Assembly: GCA_030693535.1 (NCBI GenBank)
Contig: JAUYAL010000006.1
Span: 1 to 64,000 of the forward strand
Source: Methylotenera sp.
GTDB lineage: Bacteria; Pseudomonadota; Gammaproteobacteria; Burkholderiales; Methylophilaceae
Length of the DNA stretch: 64,000 nucleotides
Direction of reading: 5' to 3'
Shown here: piece after piece, positions 8,584 through 18,179 of the stretch
Position numbering within the stretch: the first letter of the stretch is position 1
Layout: each line of letters opens with the position of its first letter
Notes under the pieces: model-generated
Told to the model about the DNA's origin: nothing
Seen by the model: only the letters and a program-made list of their open reading frames with translations
The model's database searches: none
Position numbers and translations under genes: made by a program

Positions 8584-9258
8584 ATGGCTAATGCAAATAT
8601 TCCTAAAGAACAACAGAGTGCTTATGAGCGTTGGGAAATGGCATCATTTTCAGATATTAATCATGAGCGTAGCAGAGGGTTTGCGTCATCAAATCAGCCT
8701 AAAAAAAAGGATACGCCATCTGTTAATCCTGTAGAGATTGCTCAAGTCTTTGAAGCAACTCGTAAAGACGCCTATAACAAAGGAATGCAGGAAGGGTTTT
8801 CTGCAGGTATGGCGCAGGCTAGAGAGCTGGCACAAGTAGAAAAAACTCAATTCCTTCAACTCATGAAGGCATTTAGCAGTGCGCTTGAGAGTGCGGATGA
8901 GCAGATTGCTGAAGATGTACTATCTTTAGCCCTAGATATAGCCAAAGCTATGCTGAAAACTAAGCTTGATGTTGATAAAAAAGTCTTGCTCCCTGTAGTG
9001 TTGGACGCGATTCATTATTTACCGCACATTCAAAGGCCAGCTAGGATTCTAGTGCATCATGAAGATATGCATCTATTACGCGAGCATATGGCGGATGAAA
9101 TTGCCAATGATCATTGGCAGATACATGAAGATAGCAATGTTGAGCGAGGTGGATGCTTGGTTGAAACAGGTGCTAACCAAGTAGATGCTACTAACGCTAC
9201 ACGCTGGAAGAGAATTACTGAGGCATTGGCACAAAATAATGATTGGTTACTTCCATGA
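8584..9258 (+). CDS. fliH: Flagellar export ATPase regulator FliH
   Basis: FliH dimerises, binds the ATPase FliI and tethers it to the C-ring protein FliN during export. The 224-residue product has the expected layout: a disordered polar N-terminus, a small-residue-rich helix ([19 protein letters not shown]-x3-G style packing, about 63-80), and the C-terminal V-ATPase-E-like domain ([21 protein letters not shown]). Its stop overlaps the fliI start (ATGA at 9255-9258), so translation of the two is probably coupled. Confidence 0.92.
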   Translation: MANANIPKEQQSAYERWEMASFSDINHERSRGFASSNQPKKKDTPSVNPVEIAQVFEATRKDAYNKGMQEGFSAGMAQARELAQVEKTQFLQLMKAFSSALESADEQIAEDVLSLALDIAKAMLKTKLDVDKKVLLPVVLDAIHYLPHIQRPARILVHHEDMHLLREHMADEIANDHWQIHEDSNVERGGCLVETGANQVDATNATRWKRITEALAQNNDWLLP

Positions 9259-10703
9259 TTAATGAAGCGCTGGATGTTGCTGATAGTGTGCACTTGAGTG
9301 TGCATCAGCAACGTTGGCGTGACCATATTAGGGATTGTAAGGAGATTCTGCGCATCGTAGAGCCTTTAGAGATAGCAGGGCGTATTGTCAAGCTTACTGG
9401 GCTGGTCATGGAGGCTGTCGGTATTAAATTACCAATCGGCAGCGCATGTTATGTTCCTCTTGCAGAAGGTCGCCGCGTTGAGGCGGAAGTGGTAGGTTTT
9501 GATGGTGAGCGTATGCTATTGATGCCACAAAGTAGCGTGGATGGCATTACGCCAGGTGCAAAAGTATTCGCATTGGAGGTTGCTGAAAGTTTACCTAAAC
9601 CACATCATGGGCAACCACCTCGTCGCCGTGCAACAGATCGAGCAAGACATTTACCGGTAGGGGTGGAGTTACTCGGTAGGGTCGTGGATGGCGCTGGTAA
9701 TCCATTGGATGATTTAGGCGAGATTAATCCTACTCAAAGTTCTGCATTAAATGCTAGGCCAATGAATCCTTTAATGAGGGCGCCAATAGAAGATGTGCTA
9801 GACGTTGGTGTTCGAGCAATCAATAGTATGCTGACTGTGGGTCGTGGTCAGCGTATGGGCTTGTTTGCAGGTTCTGGTGTAGGTAAAAGCGTTCTGCTAG
9901 GAATGATGGCGCGTTACACTACTGCTGATGTGATTGTCGTAGGCTTGATTGGTGAACGTGGTCGAGAAGTTCAGGAGTTTATTGAACAGATTTTAGGCCC
10001 AGAGGGTCTAGCTCGTTCTGTTGTTGTCGCTGCGCCAGCTGATGCTCCAGCATTAATGCGCTTGCAAGGCGCTAGTTATGCTACTACGATAGCTGAAAGC
10101 TTTCGTAATGAAGGTAAAAACGTACTGTTGATCATGGATTCATTAACTCGTTATGCGATGGCGCAACGTGAAATTGCATTAGCGATTGGTGAGCCACCAG
10201 CTACCAAAGGTTACCCACCTTCAGTATTTGCCAAGTTGCCAGCGCTGGTTGAGCGAGCTGGCAATGGTCGTAGGGGTGAGGGCTCTATTACTGCGTTCTA
10301 CACAGTTCTTACAGAGGGGGATGACCAGCAAGACCCTATCGCTGATGCAGCACGTGCCATTTTAGATGGGCATATTGTGTTAAGTCGAGGTTTGGCCGAA
10401 AGCGGCCATTACCCTGCCATTGATGTTGAGCAGTCGATAAGCCGAGCGATGCATAATATCACGAGCCCTGAACATCAAAAATTGGCGCGTAAGTTAAAAC
10501 AATTGAACTCACGCTACACACGAAGTGTTGATTTGATTAACGTAGGTGCGTATGAAGCAGGTAGTGATGCCGTGTTAGATATGGCAATTTCTAAGCATGA
10601 GTTAATAGAACGATTTTTGCAACAAGATGTGTCTGAACGCTCAGATTGGGATGAGAGCTTACATTTTCTAGAAGCTGTACTTCATGGTGTTCCATTAAGT
10701 TAG
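9255..10703 (+). CDS. fliI: Flagellum-specific ATPase FliI
   Basis: FliI is the F1-ATPase-beta-like hexameric ATPase that unfolds and delivers substrates to the flagellar export gate. The 482-residue protein has the Walker A motif [11 protein letters not shown], Walker [12 protein letters not shown], and the family sequence [18 protein letters not shown]. The ATG at 9255 is preferred over an in-frame TTG at 9243: it overlaps the fliH stop and gives the usual N-terminus. fliJ follows after 42 bases. Confidence 0.96.
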   Translation: MINEALDVADSVHLSVHQQRWRDHIRDCKEILRIVEPLEIAGRIVKLTGLVMEAVGIKLPIGSACYVPLAEGRRVEAEVVGFDGERMLLMPQSSVDGITPGAKVFALEVAESLPKPHHGQPPRRRATDRARHLPVGVELLGRVVDGAGNPLDDLGEINPTQSSALNARPMNPLMRAPIEDVLDVGVRAINSMLTVGRGQRMGLFAGSGVGKSVLLGMMARYTTADVIVVGLIGERGREVQEFIEQILGPEGLARSVVVAAPADAPALMRLQGASYATTIAESFRNEGKNVLLIMDSLTRYAMAQREIALAIGEPPATKGYPPSVFAKLPALVERAGNGRRGEGSITAFYTVLTEGDDQQDPIADAARAILDGHIVLSRGLAESGHYPAIDVEQSISRAMHNITSPEHQKLARKLKQLNSRYTRSVDLINVGAYEAGSDAVLDMAISKHELIERFLQQDVSERSDWDESLHFLEAVLHGVPLS

Positions 10704-10745
10704 TTACTTGGAATCTGACTAAACGAGTATCAGTGGGAGTATCTT

Positions 10746-11192
10746 ATGACGACAAAATCTAACGATGTATTAAGAATGTTAGAGGAGATAGCTACCAAAG
10801 AAGTAGAGTTGGCAACAGAGGCGCTAGCGAAAGCAATGAAAGTGGTAAATGAGGCGCAAGGTAAATACGATATGTTGTTGGAGTATCGTAAGGGTTATCA
10901 GGATAATTTGAATGCTAATCTTGCTAAAGGCATGTCTGCTGAGGCTTATCAGAACTTCCAAAACTTCTTTAAGAAGCTTGATCATGCCATTACAGGTCAG
11001 AGGGATGTGGTAACTTTTGCTGAGCAGCAGGTTAAAGTGCACCGAACATTGTGGCAAGAAAGCCAGCGCAAGAAGCTTTCTTATGATGTGCTGATTACTC
11101 GTTCAGATAAGCGTGCGGCTAAGGTTGAGCAAAAAAGAGATCAAAAAATGATGGATGAGTTTGCAACACGAATGACGCGTGTAAAGCGTTAA
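10746..11192 (+). CDS. fliJ: Flagellar export protein FliJ
   Basis: FliJ is the central-stalk-like coiled coil of the FliHIJ ATPase complex and recycles export chaperones. The 148-residue protein is helical and rich in Lys, Glu and Gln throughout. It has heptad-like runs (VELATEALAKAMKVVNEAQGK at the start, RSDKRAAKVEQKRDQKMMDE at the end) and no membrane segment. AGTGGGAGT precedes the ATG. Sequence conservation in FliJ is low, so its place between fliI and fliK carries much of the assignment. Confidence 0.9.
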   Translation: MTTKSNDVLRMLEEIATKEVELATEALAKAMKVVNEAQGKYDMLLEYRKGYQDNLNANLAKGMSAEAYQNFQNFFKKLDHAITGQRDVVTFAEQQVKVHRTLWQESQRKKLSYDVLITRSDKRAAKVEQKRDQKMMDEFATRMTRVKR

Positions 11193-11288
11193 AGTTTTAG
11201 AACTGACGATGATTTAGTCCTTATTTTAATGAATTGAATATGACATCCCTCATTTAGAATGAAGTTATTATCAAATAGGTGAATTAAC

Positions 11289-12593
11289 ATGCAAACATTA
11301 CCAACACCAGTATCGCAAACAAAAGCGCTAAATTTGGCTGATGTTGCAAACCAAAATGGTTCGCATGTTAACGTTAATAAATCTTCAACAGAAAACGCAA
11401 AAGCCTCCTTTCAGGCGGAGTTAAATAGGCAAGTTCGAGTTAAGCAAAGTCAAGCGCAATTAAGGCAAGATAAAAGTGCCGAATCTCTAAAAAATCAAAC
11501 ACAACAAAAAGCATCCGCAAAAGATAGTGCCGAAGTAGATAAAAAAGCGTCCTCAACTAATCAGAATGTCAACGTTAGTCAAACAGATGATTCTTTTTTG
11601 AGTGACTTAAATAAACAACTAGAAGCTGCGCGTGAATTATCTAGCAAAGGTACGTTAGATGAGGGCAAGGATGCGTCTCAAGCGATTGCAGCTACAACTG
11701 ACACTAGCAATGCGGTTGCTGTCGCTGAGATGGTTCCGACATTAGGTACGACAAAGGCTTTGCAAAGTAATGCTAATACTATGCAACTAAGCTCAGAGTT
11801 GGAAGCTAGCAATACTTTGGATACAACAGATTTAGCGGCCCAACAAAAAAACTTGATGGCTGCATTTAATAGATCAACTACTAATGTTCAGGTTGAGCCA
11901 AAGCCGACTGATGCAGCTCTCGCTACTACGGAAAATACAGGCAAACCTAAAGATGGTGCTCTAGCGGATGTTTTGGCGACAAAAGCAGAATCAAAATCAG
12001 CTACAGACGAATTGGCATCTAATAAAGCTACTGTAAACATAGCTAGCAAAGAAGCGCCCATTAAGGAAGCTACGCCTAATCTCATTCAGCCGCAAGCTAC
12101 CACAGTAAGTGCGGTTCAGAATGGTAGTAATATTGTATCTCAGCAGTTGGCTAGTAGTAATATGATTGCTGTTTATCCAGGTAAGTCTGGATGGGATCAG
12201 GCAATTAGCCAAAAAGTGGTCTGGATGGTGGGTGCTGGTCAGCAGTCAGCATCACTAACCTTAAACCCACCAGATTTAGGCCCGTTGAAAGTAGTGATTA
12301 ACGTGCATAATGATCAGGCTGATACTACTTTTATTTCGGATAATGACGAAGTGAGAAAAGCCCTTGAGAGTGGTATGTCGAACTTGCGAGATAAAATGAG
12401 TGAGTCAGGTATTCAGCTAGGTCAAGCGAATGTTAGTACAAGTCAACAATCGCAACAAGAGTTTCAGCAACCTGCTCAAAATAGAGTGTTTCAAGGCGTA
12501 AAGGGCCAAGTCAGCGCAGAGGTAATGGAAAGTGGCAGTCAGCCTAAAGTGACTGTGCGCGTATCTGATGGGTTGGTTGATACCTTTGCCTAG
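11289..12593 (+). CDS. fliK: Flagellar hook-length control protein FliK
   Basis: FliK is the exported molecular ruler that stops hook growth and switches FlhB to filament substrates. The 434-residue product has a long low-complexity region rich in Ala, Ser, Thr, Lys and Gln (about 1-290). It then has the compact Flg_hook domain with the hallmark LTLNPPDLGPLKVVI near residue 322, and a Gln-rich tail. Size is normal. It ends the fliF-J series; the 162-base gap after it holds a palindrome and probably starts a new transcription unit. Confidence 0.93.
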   Translation: MQTLPTPVSQTKALNLADVANQNGSHVNVNKSSTENAKASFQAELNRQVRVKQSQAQLRQDKSAESLKNQTQQKASAKDSAEVDKKASSTNQNVNVSQTDDSFLSDLNKQLEAARELSSKGTLDEGKDASQAIAATTDTSNAVAVAEMVPTLGTTKALQSNANTMQLSSELEASNTLDTTDLAAQQKNLMAAFNRSTTNVQVEPKPTDAALATTENTGKPKDGALADVLATKAESKSATDELASNKATVNIASKEAPIKEATPNLIQPQATTVSAVQNGSNIVSQQLASSNMIAVYPGKSGWDQAISQKVVWMVGAGQQSASLTLNPPDLGPLKVVINVHNDQADTTFISDNDEVRKALESGMSNLRDKMSESGIQLGQANVSTSQQSQQEFQQPAQNRVFQGVKGQVSAEVMESGSQPKVTVRVSDGLVDTFA

Positions 12594-12684
12594 CTTAATT
12601 GGATACTTTAGCGCTGTATTTGGCTAAATATTAATCTAAAGTGCTTTTCCCTCTCTTATTCCTGTATCTTCTAATTTAATTTTT

Positions 12685-12723
12685 TTGCATAATGTAGCCA
12701 TAATATGGCTATGATTGCATAAT
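12685..12723. repeat. Palindrome flanked by TTGCATAAT direct repeats before fliL
   Basis: TAGCCATA-A-TATGGCTA (12695-12711) is a perfect 8-bp inverted repeat around one base. It sits between two copies of TTGCATAAT (12685-12693 and 12715-12723), 30 bases apart. It lies 33 bases before fliL in the only sizeable gap between fliK and fliR. A transcription-factor site or promoter for fliLMNOPQR is possible. There is no T-run after it, so a terminator is unlikely. Confidence 0.55.
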
Positions 12724-12755
12724 ATGCGACCAAAGTTAAATTAAAGGAAAAGTAC

Positions 12756-13247
12756 ATGGCTCAAGATCCAAAACAAGAATCACAAGAAGCGGCTCCAGCC
12801 TCAAAGAAAAAACTCATTATCATTATTGCTGCCGTTGTGTTAGCTTTAGGTGGCGGTGGTGGTGCATGGTTCTTCATGCAACAAAAATCACATGACAAAA
12901 AAGAGGAAGTTAAAAAAGAAGAGCCAGCAAAGGCACCAGTCTTCTTAACTTTAGATACGTTTACTGTGAACTTGCAACCAGACCCAGACGAAAAGTTCTT
13001 GCAGGTAGATATTTCATTACAGGTGGCTAGTCCTGAAGAGGCCGAAAAGATTAAATTACATATGCCGTCAGTGAAGAACCGTTTATTGTTATTGTTAACA
13101 AGTAAAAGTGCCGCTGAGATATCAACGGTTGAAGGTAAGCAAGACTTGAGTAATCAAATCATTGAAGAGGTTAAAAAACCTTTTCCACCTGACACAAAGC
13201 CACAAGAGATTTTGGACGTGTTTTTTACTTCATTTGTGGTTCAGTAA
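12756..13247 (+). CDS. fliL: Flagellar basal body-associated protein FliL
   Basis: FliL is an inner-membrane protein around the stator that supports torque. The 163-residue product has a short Lys-rich cytoplasmic tail, one membrane segment (about 18-40, LIIIIAAVVLALGGGGGAWFF region), a charged Lys/Glu linker and a periplasmic stomatin-like domain ending in DVFFTSFVVQ, the usual FliL C-terminus. AAAGGAAAAGTAC precedes the ATG. It is first in the fliLMNOPQR group. Confidence 0.95.
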   Translation: MAQDPKQESQEAAPASKKKLIIIIAAVVLALGGGGGAWFFMQQKSHDKKEEVKKEEPAKAPVFLTLDTFTVNLQPDPDEKFLQVDISLQVASPEEAEKIKLHMPSVKNRLLLLLTSKSAAEISTVEGKQDLSNQIIEEVKKPFPPDTKPQEILDVFFTSFVVQ

Positions 13248-13265
13248 GTTAAGTCAATTTAAATT

Positions 13266-14270
13266 ATGGCAGATAAGTTTTTATCACAAGACGAAGTTGA
13301 TGCCCTGTTAAAAGGGGTTGGAGGGGATCAGGACGATGATAAGTCCGCCTCTGAGACCGAGGGTGTGCGTGACTATAATCTAGCCACGCAAGAACGTATT
13401 GTGCGTGGGCGTATGCCTACGTTAGAAATTATAAATGAGCGCTTTGCCCGTTTGGTTCGTATTGAGTTGTTTAATTTTTTGAGACGTACCGTTGAGGTTT
13501 CAGTCGGCCCTGTCCGCATCACCAAGTACAGCGATTTCATTCGTAATTTAGTGGTGCCAACTAATTTAAATCTTGTTCAAATGAAGCCGCTACGTGGCAC
13601 TGCGTTGATGGTGTTTGATCCAACCTTAGTTTTTTTGGTTGTAGACAATATGTTTGGCGGAGATGGTCGGTTTCATACTAGGGTAGAAGGTAGGGACTTC
13701 ACTCAGACTGAGCAACGTATTATTCAGCGTATTTTGCATATTGTTTTTGAGACATATGCTAAGTCATGGGAGCCTGTTTATCCAATAGAATTCGAATATC
13801 TACGTTCTGAAATGAATACGCAGTTTGCCAATATCGCTACACCTAATGAGGTGGTAGTGGTCACCACTTTTAATGTCGAGCTTGGACCTGCGAGTGGTGA
13901 GATTCATTTTTGCATGCCATATTCGATGGTTGAGCCTATTCGAGATTTGTTAACGTCACCATTACAAGGCGAGGTGCTTGGTGCAGATAAGCGCTGGGTC
14001 AAACTGATGACGCAACAAGTACAGGCTGCGGAAATTGAAATTGTTGCTGACTTGGCCACCACCAGCATGCGGCTGGGTGAAGTGCTTAATATGAAAGTTG
14101 GCGATGTGATACCAATAAGCATGGAAGATGCCATTGAGGCTAAAGTAGATGGTGTCCCCGTGATGCTTTGTAAATACGGATTGTTTAATGGGCAATATGC
14201 ATTGCGCGTTGAAAAACTTTTGAGATCGAACTCTACGGAATATATTAAAGGAGAACCTTATGGCGACTGA
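13266..14270 (+). CDS. fliM: Flagellar motor switch protein FliM
   Basis: FliM is the C-ring protein that receives CheY-P and changes rotation direction. The 334-residue product starts with the CheY-binding motif as LSQDEVDALLKGV (residues 5-17). It continues with the middle domain, including GGDGR near residue 135, and ends with a SpoA-type C-terminal domain (LNMKVGDVIPI). Length is normal. fliN starts inside its last codons: the ATG at 14260 overlaps the stop by 11 bases and has AAAGGAGAACC as ribosome site. Confidence 0.97.
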   Translation: MADKFLSQDEVDALLKGVGGDQDDDKSASETEGVRDYNLATQERIVRGRMPTLEIINERFARLVRIELFNFLRRTVEVSVGPVRITKYSDFIRNLVVPTNLNLVQMKPLRGTALMVFDPTLVFLVVDNMFGGDGRFHTRVEGRDFTQTEQRIIQRILHIVFETYAKSWEPVYPIEFEYLRSEMNTQFANIATPNEVVVVTTFNVELGPASGEIHFCMPYSMVEPIRDLLTSPLQGEVLGADKRWVKLMTQQVQAAEIEIVADLATTSMRLGEVLNMKVGDVIPISMEDAIEAKVDGVPVMLCKYGLFNGQYALRVEKLLRSNSTEYIKGEPYGD

Positions 14271-14733
14271 TCCAGTTGATGAGAGTGGTGTAGAAACCAT
14301 CGCTGAAGATGATTGGGGCGCTGCGATGGCGGAGCAGGCATCGTCTGAAACGGCAGCAGATGACTGGGGCGACGCCATGAACGAGCAAGCCTCAGCCTTG
14401 CAAGGAGATAAAGCGGAAAAGGCTCAAGTATTTACCGAATTTACTGCAAAAAATAAATTGCACGAAACACAAAATGATATTGATTTCATTTTAGATATTC
14501 CAGTGCAGCTTACCGTTGAGCTGGGACGTACTAAAATTGCGATTAAAAACTTGCTTCAACTGGCTCAAGGCTCGGTTGTTGAACTTGATGGTATGGCTGG
14601 TGAGCCTATGGATGTGCTGGTGAACGGCTGCTTAATCGCACAAGGTGAGGTTGTGGTTGTTAATGACAAATTTGGTATCCGCCTAACAGATATTATTACA
14701 CCTGCTGAACGTATACGAAAAATTAATCGTTAA
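14260..14733 (+). CDS. fliN: Flagellar motor switch protein FliN
   Basis: FliN forms the lower C-ring and docks the FliH-FliI export complex. The 157-residue product has the SpoA domain at the C-terminus (DFILDIPVQLTVELGRTKIAI, then VVVNDKFGIRLTDIITPAERI). The N-terminal extension holds a near-exact duplication, DDWGAAMAEQAS (17-28) and DDWGDAMNEQAS (34-45). It overlaps fliM, suggesting translational coupling and matched C-ring subunit levels. Confidence 0.95.
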   Translation: MATDPVDESGVETIAEDDWGAAMAEQASSETAADDWGDAMNEQASALQGDKAEKAQVFTEFTAKNKLHETQNDIDFILDIPVQLTVELGRTKIAIKNLLQLAQGSVVELDGMAGEPMDVLVNGCLIAQGEVVVVNDKFGIRLTDIITPAERIRKINR

Positions 14734-14775
14734 TGAATTGTTATCAAACAGCCAACACTGAGACTGCCGATTCTA

Positions 14776-15237
14776 ATGAAATTTAAATTGCTATTCATTT
14801 CCATTTTTTATTGGATATCAAATTCAGCATGGTCAGCTGATGCGGTAGTGCAAACTTCACCAACAGGTGGTTTGCTGAAAATGGCATTAGGTTTAATGCT
14901 GGTACTAGGTGTAATGGCTGGCGTTGCATGGCTAGCCAAACGTATGTTGCCAGGGGTTGGGAATAAACAGTCTACAATTCATGTTGTGGGAAGTGCAAAT
15001 GTAGGTACACGTGAACGTGTTGTTGTACTAGAGGTAGCAGGGCGTTGGTTAGTGGTAGGTGTGGCGCCTGGACAAGTTAGTGCTATTGCTAATTTAGAAA
15101 TGGGTGCTACTGATAAAGATGCCGTTGTCACTAATGAGTCAGTCACACCTGCTCAGCATGCGGAGTCACTGGCGACATCATTTGGAAAGATATTAAAGAG
15201 TTCGGCAAGTAAATTTACTGAGAAAACAAATGGTTAA
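14776..15237 (+). CDS. fliO: Flagellar biosynthetic protein FliO
   Basis: FliO is a membrane scaffold that helps FliP oligomerise when the export gate is built. The 153-residue product has a signal-like N-terminus (residues 1-20), a transmembrane helix around 33-55 ([17 protein letters not shown] region) and a cytoplasmic FliO domain with [23 protein letters not shown]. Its 3' end overlaps fliP by 8 bases. FliO is poorly conserved, but the motif [14 protein letters not shown] and the position are clear. Confidence 0.92.
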   Translation: MKFKLLFISIFYWISNSAWSADAVVQTSPTGGLLKMALGLMLVLGVMAGVAWLAKRMLPGVGNKQSTIHVVGSANVGTRERVVVLEVAGRWLVVGVAPGQVSAIANLEMGATDKDAVVTNESVTPAQHAESLATSFGKILKSSASKFTEKTNG

Positions 15238-15985
15238 AAGTTGGGTTATCTGTTTTAAAGTTTTGTTTTTCTTGGGGTTGGCTTTGTTACCATTTTCAGT
15301 ATTTGCCGAGAATGGTCTGCCATTGGTAAATGCAACGCCTAGTGCTGGAGGTGGTCAGGATTACACCTTAAGCCTACAAACCCTCATATTACTCACTTCA
15401 TTAACATTTTTGCCAGCAGTGGTGTTGATGATGACTGGATTTACTCGAATTATTATTGTGCTCTCACTACTGCGACAGGCACTAGGAACTCAGTCAGTTC
15501 CGCCCAATCAAGTGATGATTGGATTAGCGTTGTTTCTGACTTTTTTTGTGATGTCACCTGTGATTGACAAAATTTATGTTGATGCTTATAAGCCGTTATC
15601 TGAAAACCAAATCACGATGCAAGAAGCGATGGATAAAGGCGTAGCTCCACTCAAAGAGTTTATGCTCAAGCAAACGCGTGAAAGTGATCTTGCCCTGTTT
15701 GCTAAAATGGCAGAGGTAGATAAGATAGAAACGCCTGACCAAGTACCGCTTAAGGTGTTAGTACCAGCGTTTGTCACAAGTGAGTTAAAAACGGCATTCC
15801 AAATTGGTTTTGCAATATTTATTCCATTTCTGATTATTGATATGGTGGTTGCTAGTGTATTAATGTCGATGGGTATGATGATGGTTTCTCCGGCAATTGT
15901 CGCGCTACCATTTAAGTTAATGTTGTTCGTACTAGTTGATGGATGGCAATTAATACTTGGTTCACTTGTGGAAAGTTTTTACTAG
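15230..15985 (+). CDS. fliP: Flagellar export gate protein FliP
   Basis: FliP forms the core pentamer of the FliPQR export gate in the MS-ring. The 251-residue product has a cleavable signal peptide (to about FAEN, residue 26). It then has the FliP signature in [20 protein letters not shown] and [30 protein letters not shown], followed by the C-terminal pair [27 protein letters not shown]. The segments are given as separate short matches to the family. Translation probably couples to fliO through the 8-base overlap. Confidence 0.97.
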   Translation: MVKSWVICFKVLFFLGLALLPFSVFAENGLPLVNATPSAGGGQDYTLSLQTLILLTSLTFLPAVVLMMTGFTRIIIVLSLLRQALGTQSVPPNQVMIGLALFLTFFVMSPVIDKIYVDAYKPLSENQITMQEAMDKGVAPLKEFMLKQTRESDLALFAKMAEVDKIETPDQVPLKVLVPAFVTSELKTAFQIGFAIFIPFLIIDMVVASVLMSMGMMMVSPAIVALPFKLMLFVLVDGWQLILGSLVESFY

Positions 15986-16024
15986 GGTTGCTGATTTCCA
16001 TTAAAGAAAAGTAGGGAGTTTCGA

Positions 16025-16294
16025 ATGACGCCGGAAAGTGTAATGACATTAGGTAGGGATGCAATGGGAATCACTTTAATGATTGCCGCACCTATCCTGC
16101 TTACAGTTTTAGCGATAGGCTTGTTAGTGAGTATTTTTCAGGCAGCAACTCAAATTAATGAGCAAACATTATCTTTTATTCCAAAACTCGTTGGTGTGTT
16201 TGTCGCGTTGATGTTTGCTGGTCCGTGGATGTTAAGCACTATGGTGGACTACATGCATCTAGTTTTTACCAGCATACCAGCGATGGCCAACTAA
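16025..16294 (+). CDS. fliQ: Flagellar export gate protein FliQ
   Basis: FliQ is the small two-helix membrane subunit wrapping the FliPR core. At 89 residues it has the family length, with membrane helices around 17-40 and 52-75 and the typical linker QAATQINEQTLSFIPKL. AGTAGGGAGTTTCG precedes the ATG. It lies 39 bases after fliP and 29 before fliR. Confidence 0.96.
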   Translation: MTPESVMTLGRDAMGITLMIAAPILLTVLAIGLLVSIFQAATQINEQTLSFIPKLVGVFVALMFAGPWMLSTMVDYMHLVFTSIPAMAN

Positions 16295-16323
16295 TGCATT
16301 TGGCATCAAAAGCAACATAAGAA

Positions 16324-17115
16324 ATGATTACGTTTAGTAGTGAGTTCCTTCAAACATGGGTAATTAGCATGTTGTGGCCACTAACACGCATTTTAGCAGT
16401 GATCGCGATTGTTCCTATTTTTAGCCACACCACAATCCCTAACCGAGTGCGATTGGGCTTAGGTATCATGCTAACGATTATTATCGTTCCTACCATTCCC
16501 CCAATACCTCAGTTTGAAGTTTTCTCCTTCGATGGTCTACTTATCTTAATCCAACAAATGATCATTGGATTTGCTATTGGTTTTAGTATGCGGATGGTAT
16601 TTTCAGCAGTTGATCTAGCAGGTCAAATGATTGGTATGACGATGGGCCTAGGCTTTGCACAGTTTTTTGATCCACAAACTAATGGGCAATCTACTGCATT
16701 AAACCAACTCTTAGTGTTGCTTGCTATGTTGATTTTTTTGAGTTTAGATGGTCATTTAATTATTGTGACAGCGATGGCTAATAGTTTTATTACTATGCCA
16801 ATAGCGTTACATGGCCCAGGTGTGGATCCTATGCAAATTGCACAATGGGGTAGCACTATATTCAGTGCTGGTTTAATGCTAGCACTACCCGCTGTTTGTG
16901 CATTGTTGATTACGAACATGGCATTAGGGATTTTAACGAGAACAGCGCCACAACTTAATCTGTTTGGTATTGGATTTCCAATTACTTTGAGTATGGGGTT
17001 TTTGGTGGTGGCATTGTCACTCACTAGTATGTTACAGCCGATTATAAAATTTATTGAGCAGGGTACTGACAATATGATGCAGGTTGCTATTCCCAAAAAT
17101 ATCGAGAATAAGTAA
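16324..17115 (+). CDS. fliR: Flagellar export gate protein FliR
   Basis: FliR caps the FliPQR gate. The 263-residue product is strongly hydrophobic with about six membrane segments. It has the family stretches LWPLTRILAVIAIVPIF (near 17-33), DLAGQMIGMTMGLGFAQFFDP (about 98-118, read as a conserved block) and GILTRTAPQLNLFGIGFPIT near 199-218. A weak ribosome site precedes the ATG. It is the last gene of the fliL-R set; the following 130 bases separate it from convergent flgL and contain no strong terminator that I could find. Confidence 0.96.
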   Translation: MITFSSEFLQTWVISMLWPLTRILAVIAIVPIFSHTTIPNRVRLGLGIMLTIIIVPTIPPIPQFEVFSFDGLLILIQQMIIGFAIGFSMRMVFSAVDLAGQMIGMTMGLGFAQFFDPQTNGQSTALNQLLVLLAMLIFLSLDGHLIIVTAMANSFITMPIALHGPGVDPMQIAQWGSTIFSAGLMLALPAVCALLITNMALGILTRTAPQLNLFGIGFPITLSMGFLVVALSLTSMLQPIIKFIEQGTDNMMQVAIPKNIENK

Positions 17116-17245
17116 TAAATTCAATAGAACTAGGGCTGGTATTGATTTATGAGCTTGGTTATTTCAATAGTTATCTGATTAAAAACCAAGTTAATTCGCC
17201 CAAGTAACTTAGGTGAGATTTTACATTCAACTATATTGAGATAAG

Positions 17246-18157
17246 CTAAATAAAATTGAATAAAGATAGACTAGTTGTTGCAACAAATGATTTTTGAGCA
17301 GCTTCCATAATCGTTTGATTCTTAGATAAATCAGATAATGCCGCCGCGTAGTCTAAGTCTTGAATCTCAGACAACGATTTACTGTATTGCAACTCTAGGT
17401 CATCACCAGATACGTCTAACTGGTCTATTTCGTTTAGCCTAGAGCCGATTGAGGCACGTACTGTTAGCACGTTATCTAGCCCTTGTTGTATGCTAGTTAG
17501 GCCTGTCGCAACACCTGCGGTAAATGCCGCCTGATTTCCAGGCGTCAATGGGGTGTTTAATAATGTTACCAAGTTTTGTAATGTGGCAAATATATCGTTA
17601 CCACCAGCTTGAAATACCTCATCCCCAGTCGCATTAACGGCCATTTGACGTTGACTGTCTACTTGTAACATTTGTTTGTTGGAGTCGCCTACGTATGATG
17701 CGCCTGATGCGTTGGCGACAAACGGTGCTGAGTCTGTTTCAAATCCTGCGTATAAATAGTTGCCAGCAGCATCTCTTGTGTTGGCTAGACCAATTAGGCC
17801 ATCTAGTGTAGTTTTTAGCTCTGAAGCAATAAAGCCTCTTTCTAGATCTGAGTAAGTAGGATTACCAGCAGACACCATTGCAGACTTCACAGATATCATC
17901 ATGTTAGTCACGCTAGTTAAGTTTGACTCTAATGTGTTTAGTTTTAACTGAGCTGTTTGGCGTGTATCCGCAAATTTTGAGTTGATACTTTTAGCATGGG
18001 AAACTTCTAATGCTCTTGCCGACGCAACAGGGTCGTCTGAAGGCGAAGCAATACGTTGACCAGTCGATATTTGCTGCATTAGTTTAAACTGTTCTGATTG
18101 CAGATTTGATATCTTAGAGATACCAGACTGGTAGATGGTATTGGTACTGATACGCAT
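17246..18157 (-). CDS. flgL: Hook-filament junction protein FlgL (HAP3)
   Basis: FlgL is the distal of the two junction proteins joining hook to filament. The 303-residue product has a flagellin-like N-terminus (MRISTNTIYQSGISKI, QQISTGQRIASPSDDPVASARALE near 27-50) and a flagellin-like C-terminus (LDYAAALSDLSKNQTIMEAA ending in SLFNFI). Length is typical. It lies 22 bases downstream of flgK and should share the sigma-28 promoter in front of flgK. Confidence 0.95.
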   Translation of the reverse strand: MRISTNTIYQSGISKISNLQSEQFKLMQQISTGQRIASPSDDPVASARALEVSHAKSINSKFADTRQTAQLKLNTLESNLTSVTNMMISVKSAMVSAGNPTYSDLERGFIASELKTTLDGLIGLANTRDAAGNYLYAGFETDSAPFVANASGASYVGDSNKQMLQVDSQRQMAVNATGDEVFQAGGNDIFATLQNLVTLLNTPLTPGNQAAFTAGVATGLTSIQQGLDNVLTVRASIGSRLNEIDQLDVSGDDLELQYSKSLSEIQDLDYAAALSDLSKNQTIMEAAQKSFVATTSLSLFNFI

Positions 18158-18179
18158 GATAAATTCCTTAAGCTATTGA

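Noticed and set aside
49..11242. The 13-mer TGAATTGAATATG occurs both in the fliC leader (49-61) and before fliK (11230-11242), suggesting a shared regulatory site.
   Set aside because: In 64 kb of AT-rich DNA, exact 13-base repeats are expected many times by chance; no further flanking similarity exists.
12661..12723. The T-run and palindrome after fliK as a terminator.
   Set aside because: The T-run precedes the dyad instead of following it, and the dyad has a one-base loop, which suits a DNA-binding site better.
14747..14773. GCCGATTC at 14766 as a sigma-28 promoter before fliO.
   Set aside because: There is no -35 match at the required spacing, and it is too close to the fliO start codon.
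17116..17245. CTTGGTT/AACCAAG inverted repeat between fliR and flgL as a terminator.
   Set aside because: Only 7 bp with a 24-base loop and no T-run; not enough to call.
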